Positions 60,136 through 64,000 of a DNA stretch of 64,000 nucleotides are shown one piece after another. This stretch comes from Pilimelia anulata (GTDB lineage Bacteria; Actinomycetota; Actinomycetes; Mycobacteriales; Micromonosporaceae), in contig NZ_BMQB01000002.1 in NCBI RefSeq assembly GCF_014647895.1, positions 434,001-498,000 on the forward strand, read 5' to 3'. The notes beneath the pieces were generated by a model. It was not told the origin of the DNA, made no database searches, and saw only the letters and a program-made list of their open reading frames with translations. Every line of letters starts with the position of its first letter. Position 1 is the first letter of the stretch. Both the position numbers and the translations under genes were made by a program.

Positions 60136-61599
60136 GTGGACATCACCGGAATGACCCCGACCGGCGCGCTCACCGCCGAGGACCTGGGCACCGTGCACCT
60201 GATCGGCGTCGGCGGCGTCGGGATGAGCGGGCTGGCCCGGCTGCTGCTCACCCGCGGCGTGCCGACCACCGGCAGCGAGCTGAAGGACTGGCCGTCGCTG
60301 GCCGGGCTGCGCGCGCTCGGCGGCACGGTCCACCGCAGCCACACCGAGGCCAACCTGGACGGCGTGGACACGGTCGTCTACTCCACCGCCATCCCGGCCG
60401 ACCACGTCGAGCTGGCCGGCGCCCGGGCCCGCGGGCTGCGGGTGCTGCACCGGGCCGAGGCGCTGGCCGCGGCGATGACCGGCCGGCGGACGATCGCGGT
60501 GGCCGGCACCCACGGCAAGACGACCACGACGTCGATCACCACGCTGATCCTCCAGCACGCCGGCGCGGACCCGTCGTTCGTCATCGGCGGGGAGATCTCG
60601 GCGGCGGCGTCCAACGCCCACCACGGCAGCGGCGACCTGTTCGTGGCCGAGGCCGACGAGAGCGACCGGTCGTTCCTGCTGTACCGGCCGCACGTGGCGA
60701 TCGTCACGAACATCGAGCCGGATCACCTCAACACGTACGGCGACCTGGCCGGGCTGGAGGCGGGGTTCGCCGCGTTCGCCGACCTGGTCGACCCGGCCGG
60801 CTTCACCGTCACCTGCGCCGACGACCCCGGCGCCCGCCGGCTCGCCGCCCGGCTGCGGGCGGCCGGGCGGACGGTTTTCACGTACGGCGAGGCGCCCGAC
60901 GCCGACCTGCGGGTGGCCGAGCTGAGCTCGACCGCCGGCGGCGTGCGCTACCTGGCGTACCTGGAGGACAAGCCGCTCGGCGAGTTCACCCTCGCCCTGC
61001 CGGGCCGGCACATGGGCCTGAACAGCGCCGCCGCCCTGCTGGTCGCCCTGAAGCTGGGGGTGGCGGCCGAGGCGGTCGCCGAGGCGCTCGCCGCGTTCCC
61101 CGGCGTGCGCCGGCGGTTCGAGTACAAGGGCAGCGCCGGCGGCGTCCGGGTGTACGACGAGTACGCCTACCACCCCACCTCGATCAGCCTGGCCCTGCGC
61201 ACGCTGCGCGACGTGGCCGGGGACGGGCGGCTGCTGGTGGTGTTCCAGCCGTACCGGGTGTACCGCACCCGGGAGCTGCGCGCCGAGCTGGCCGCGGCGC
61301 TGGCGCTGGCCGACGAGGCGCTGGTGCTGGAGGTGTTCGGCCCGGGCGAGGAGCGCGCCCCCGGCGACGGCGGCGCGGCGCTGACCGCGGCGATCGCCCT
61401 GCCGGCGCCGCGCCGGGCGTTCCTGCCGTCCTGGTCGGACGCGGCCGGCGAGGTCCGCCGCCGGGCCCGGGCCGGGGACGTCGTGGTGACGATGGGCGCC
61501 CCGCCGATCTCGCTGCTCGGCGACGAGCTGCTCGCGGCCCTGTCCGGCGCCGGCGGGAATCCGGCGGGCGAGCACCCGGCGGGGGCCGGCGAGCGATGA
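60136..61599 (+). CDS. murC: UDP-MurNAc:L-alanine ligase
   Basis: First amino-acid-adding enzyme of the stem peptide. The 487-aa ligase has the Rossmann N terminus VHLIGVGGVGMSGLARLLL, the P-loop VAGTHGKTTTTS, the EADESDRSFL block, NIEPDHLNTYGD and YDEYAYHPTSISLAL. The GTG at 60136 is 8 nt after the murG stop with GGGGAG close upstream; a later ATG (residue 6) is possible. Its stop overlaps the ftsQ ATG. Confidence 0.95.
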   Translation: MDITGMTPTGALTAEDLGTVHLIGVGGVGMSGLARLLLTRGVPTTGSELKDWPSLAGLRALGGTVHRSHTEANLDGVDTVVYSTAIPADHVELAGARARGLRVLHRAEALAAAMTGRRTIAVAGTHGKTTTTSITTLILQHAGADPSFVIGGEISAAASNAHHGSGDLFVAEADESDRSFLLYRPHVAIVTNIEPDHLNTYGDLAGLEAGFAAFADLVDPAGFTVTCADDPGARRLAARLRAAGRTVFTYGEAPDADLRVAELSSTAGGVRYLAYLEDKPLGEFTLALPGRHMGLNSAAALLVALKLGVAAEAVAEALAAFPGVRRRFEYKGSAGGVRVYDEYAYHPTSISLALRTLRDVAGDGRLLVVFQPYRVYRTRELRAELAAALALADEALVLEVFGPGEERAPGDGGAALTAAIALPAPRRAFLPSWSDAAGEVRRRARAGDVVVTMGAPPISLLGDELLAALSGAGGNPAGEHPAGAGER

Positions 61600-62363
61600 G
61601 GGCGGCGGCCGGTCGGCGGTGGCGTCTGGTGCGGGCCCGCACCGGGGCGGTACCCCCGTCGGTCCGCCGGTTCTCCCGCCGCGCCCGCCGCCGCCGGCTG
61701 CGCGCCGCCGCGCCGTGGGCCGTGGTCCTCGCGGTCGCGCTGCTGGCCGGGATCGCCTGGTGGGCGGTGCGCAACACCGCGGTGCTGGCGATCCGCGCGG
61801 TCCGGGTGACCGGCACGGTCCTGCTGGACCCGTACGACGTGCACACCGCCGCGGCCGTGGCCGTCGGCACCCCGATGGCCCGGCTGGACGCCGCCGCGGT
61901 GCGCCGGCGGGTGGCCGCGCTGCCCGCGGCCGGCGCGGTCGAGGTGGAGCGGGACTGGCCGGGCACGGTCCGGATCCGGGTTCGCGAGCGCACCCCGGTC
62001 GCCGCCGTACCGCGCGGCCGCGAGTACCTGTGGCTGGACGGTACCGGGGTGACCTTCCACACCGACGGCGACGCCGGCGGGGTGCCCGTGGTGAAGCTCA
62101 CGGCGCCGGGCCCGGCCGACCCGTCGACCCGGGCGGTGCTGCGGGTGCTGACCGAGCTGCCCGCCGCGCTGGCCGACCGGGTCCGGGCGGTGCTGGTGGC
62201 ATCCCCGGCCAAGATCACGCTGTCGATGCGCGACGGCCGTACCGTGGTGTGGGGCGACGCGGCCGACAGCGCGACCAAGGCCCGCACGGCGTTGGCCCTG
62301 CTCCGGGCCGAGCACCGGCGCATCGACGTCAGCTCACCCGACGTGGTTTCCGTCAAGCCCTGA
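61596..62363 (+). CDS. ftsQ: Cell division protein FtsQ
   Basis: A 255-aa bitopic divisome protein. It has a basic cytoplasmic N terminus, one membrane helix (about 40-58, WAVVLAVALLAGIAWWAV), a POTRA domain (about 64-131, with IRAVRVTGTVLLDPYDV and VERDWPGTVRIRVRERTPVA) and an FtsQ beta domain with LWLDGTGVTF. It scaffolds FtsL, FtsB and FtsW-FtsI. The ATG overlaps the murC stop (ATGA). Confidence 0.93.
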   Translation: MRAAAGRRWRLVRARTGAVPPSVRRFSRRARRRRLRAAAPWAVVLAVALLAGIAWWAVRNTAVLAIRAVRVTGTVLLDPYDVHTAAAVAVGTPMARLDAAAVRRRVAALPAAGAVEVERDWPGTVRIRVRERTPVAAVPRGREYLWLDGTGVTFHTDGDAGGVPVVKLTAPGPADPSTRAVLRVLTELPAALADRVRAVLVASPAKITLSMRDGRTVVWGDAADSATKARTALALLRAEHRRIDVSSPDVVSVKP

Positions 62364-62520
62364 TCGGGCAGCGGTCGACCACGCACCGTCGACGGTGGCC
62401 GACCGTCCGTGCTCTCGCGCGTGGCCACTTCGTGGCGCGTCTCTCATGGCGTGGCGACACGCCGACGGGATCCTTGGATCACGGGCGGAGGGCGCTTACG
62501 TTGCGAATGGAAGTTAGTGG
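62364..62520. other. ftsQ-ftsZ spacer rich in palindromes
   Basis: No gene seen. The spacer holds CACCGTCGACGGTG (62384-62397, exact palindrome), GGTCGACC (62373-62380) and GGCGTG-GCGA-CACGCC (62448-62463), a hairpin with a GNRA-type tetraloop. This is denser in symmetric elements than other dcw gaps. Confidence 0.5.
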
Positions 62521-62549
62521 TTGACAGGACTCTAAGGCTCTAGTAGAGG
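62521..62549 (+). promoter_or_regulatory. ftsZ promoter
   Basis: TTGACA (62521-62526), a consensus -35, is followed after 17 nt by TAGAGG (62544-62549). The -10 is imperfect at its last base. Transcription would begin near 62556, giving a leader of about 97 nt before ftsZ. Strong separate ftsZ promoters are known in Streptomyces. Confidence 0.6.
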
Positions 62550-62570
62550 GTGAGGGTTTTCCCTCGCCCT
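62547..62570 (+). promoter_or_regulatory. 10-bp hairpin in the ftsZ upstream region
   Basis: AGGGTGAGGG (62547-62556) pairs with CCCTCGCCCT (62561-62570) around a TTTT loop; all ten positions pair, one as U-G. It overlaps the predicted start of the ftsZ transcript and has no T tract. It could end read-through from ftsQ or modulate ftsZ expression. Confidence 0.55.
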
Positions 62571-62652
62571 TCGTGTACATCGTGGTGACCGATCGGGCGT
62601 CTGGCGGGCCGCGCGATCCACACCGACCCGATCCGAAGGGAACTTCGCTCCG

Positions 62653-63789
62653 ATGACACCTCCGCACAACTACCTCGCGGTCATCAAGGTCGTGGGCATC
62701 GGTGGTGGCGGCGTCAACGCCGTCAACCGGATGATCGAGGTCGGACTCAAGGGCGTTGAGTTCATCGCGATCAACACCGATGCGCAGGCGCTGCTCATGA
62801 GTGACGCCGACGTCAAGCTGGACGTCGGCCGCGAACTGACCCGCGGGCTCGGCGCGGGGGCCCAGCCCGAGGTCGGCAAGAACGCGGCCGAGGACCACCG
62901 GGACGAGATCGAGGAGGTGCTCAAGGGCGCCGACATGGTCTTCGTCACGTGCGGCGAGGGCGGCGGCACCGGTACCGGCGGCGCCCCGGTCGTCGCGCAG
63001 ATCGCGCGCAAGCTCGGCGCGCTGACGATCGGCGTGGTCACCCGGCCGTTCTCGTTCGAGGGCAAGCGCCGCCAGGTGCAGGCCGAGTCCGGGATCGAGG
63101 AGCTGCGCAACCAGTGCGACACGCTCATCGTGATCCCGAACGACCGGCTGCTCGCCCTCGGCGACCGCGGCATGAGCATGATGGACGCGTTCCGGCAGGC
63201 CGACCAGGTGCTGCTCTCCGGCGTCCAGGGCATCACCGACCTGATCACCACGCCGGGTCTGATCAACCTGGACTTCGCCGACGTCAAGAGCGTGATGAGC
63301 GGCGCCGGCAGCGCCCTGATGGGCATCGGCAGCGCCCGCGGCGAGAAGCGCGCCGTGGACGCCGCCGAGGCGGCCATCTCCAGCCCGCTGCTGGAGCAGA
63401 GCATGGACGGCGCCCGCGGCGTGCTGCTCTCCATCGCCGGCGGCTCCGACCTGGGCCTGTTCGAGATCAACGACGCGGCCCAGCTCGTCACCGACGCGGC
63501 CCACCCGGACGCGAACATCATCTTCGGCGCGGTGATCGACGACGCGCTCGGCGACGAGGTGCGGGTCACGGTCATCGCGGCGGGCTTCGACGGGGGTACG
63601 CCCGCGTACAAGCCGGCCGAGAGCGCCCGGATCGCGCCGGCCCAGCCGACCGCGGTGAGCCCGCCGCCCGCGCCCGCGGTCGCCCCGGCCCCGGCGCCGG
63701 CGCCGGTGACCCCGCCGCCGGCCCAGCCGGCCCGGCGGGTGCTGTTCGACGACGTCGACGTGCCGGACTTCCTCAAGAACGGTTCCTGA
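62653..63789 (+). CDS. ftsZ: Cell division GTPase FtsZ
   Basis: Tubulin-like protein forming the Z ring. The 378-aa protein has [15 protein letters not shown], the tubulin signature [10 protein letters not shown] (about 103-112), the [12 protein letters not shown]7 loop that completes the GTPase site, and the GTP-contact block [15 protein letters not shown] Pro/Ala-rich linker (about 325-360) leads to a conserved C-terminal peptide ending [13 protein letters not shown] that binds partner proteins. The ATG has GAAGGGAA about 11 nt upstream. Confidence 0.98.
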   Translation: MTPPHNYLAVIKVVGIGGGGVNAVNRMIEVGLKGVEFIAINTDAQALLMSDADVKLDVGRELTRGLGAGAQPEVGKNAAEDHRDEIEEVLKGADMVFVTCGEGGGTGTGGAPVVAQIARKLGALTIGVVTRPFSFEGKRRQVQAESGIEELRNQCDTLIVIPNDRLLALGDRGMSMMDAFRQADQVLLSGVQGITDLITTPGLINLDFADVKSVMSGAGSALMGIGSARGEKRAVDAAEAAISSPLLEQSMDGARGVLLSIAGGSDLGLFEINDAAQLVTDAAHPDANIIFGAVIDDALGDEVRVTVIAAGFDGGTPAYKPAESARIAPAQPTAVSPPPAPAVAPAPAPAPVTPPPAQPARRVLFDDVDVPDFLKNGS

Positions 63790-63793
63790 ACCG

Positions 63794-64000
63794 GTGCCCG
63801 GCCACCCCTCGCCGGCGCTTCGGGACGGAACGGACGGCGCGCTCCGGCGCGCCGCGATCGCCGACGGCCTGGCCCGGGTGCGCGCGCGCATCCGGGCCGC
63901 CGCGCTGGCCGCGGGCCGGCCGCCGGAGGACGTGTCGCTCATCGTCGTGACCAAGACCTACCCGGCCGAGGACGTCGCGCACCTGGTGGCGCTCGGCGTC
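63794..64000 (+). CDS. YggS-family PLP homeostasis protein (PLPBP), 3' truncated by window
   Basis: The first 69 codons of a PLP-binding protein of the YggS/PROSC family: IADGLARVRARIRAAALAAG followed by EDVSLIVVTKTYPAEDVAHL, in which the Lys of VTKT is the PLP-binding residue. Such proteins buffer free PLP and amino-acid balance and are commonly encoded after ftsZ. The GTG at 63794 is 4 nt after the ftsZ stop, so it is co-transcribed. The rest lies outside the window. Confidence 0.85.
   Translation, partial: MPGHPSPALRDGTDGALRRAAIADGLARVRARIRAAALAAGRPPEDVSLIVVTKTYPAEDVAHLVALGV

Overview
The window is very GC-rich chromosomal DNA with GTG, ATG and TTG starts, many stop/start overlaps (GTGA or ATGA) and many apparently leaderless promoters (TAnnnT 6-8 nt before the start codon). 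Gene content and order point to a high-GC actinomycete. The block exoribonuclease-aroG-pknL-(Rv2175c-like)-polyprenyl synthase-metF resembles the M. tuberculosis Rv2179c-Rv2172c neighbourhood, and it lies on the same window as the division and cell-wall (dcw) cluster, as in mycobacteria. A member of Micromonosporales is my best guess; this rests on protein flavour, not on a search. I saw no insertion sequence, phage, CRISPR array, rRNA or tRNA gene.

Layout. 1-8.7 kb: end of a regulatory-domain protein, otsA, a membrane protein, a PlsC-like acyltransferase, a zinc-ribbon/class III cyclase/AAA/TPR signalling protein next to a Crp-type regulator, and an Rv2179c-like exoribonuclease. 8.8-13.3 kb: phosphofructokinase with the residues of the PPi-dependent type, proC, class II DAHP synthase and threonine aldolase. 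13.3-18.2 kb, all minus strand: pknL, endonuclease IV, then bfd, bacterioferritin, an H-NOX haem/NO sensor and a P19-like metal lipoprotein, which looks like an iron/NO module. 18.2-25.8 kb: Rv2175c-like PknL-substrate homologue, polyprenyl synthase, metF, CDP-alcohol phosphatidyltransferase, GNAT, and a GntR/UTRA regulator with its likely operators.

25.8-35.7 kb is a mutagenesis and repair block. A near-ideal LexA box lies between the -35 and -10 of a promoter that precedes a SAV_6107-type HEPN protein, ImuA', ImuB and DnaE2. A methyltransferase, DinB (Pol IV) and a DUF3040 protein follow. 35.8-40.6 kb (minus): MoxR ATPase, DUF58 protein and TgpA-type transglutaminase operon. 40.8-43.9 kb: leuS preceded by a promoter, a 25-codon leader ORF with a CTT-CTT pair, and an intrinsic terminator, which looks like attenuation. 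43.9-46.8 kb (minus): murT-gatD (lipid II amidation) and a TVP38 membrane protein.

47.0-64.0 kb is the dcw cluster: an MraZ operator of three 10-bp-spaced boxes, mraZ, a large RNA hairpin matching the position of the actinobacterial mraW motif, rsmH, ftsL, ftsI, murE, murF, mraY, murD, ftsW, murG, murC, ftsQ, a structured ftsZ leader, ftsZ, and the start of a YggS/PLPBP gene cut by the window end. Together these genes make and amidate lipid II (meso-DAP type, from the MurE DNPR motif) and build the septum.
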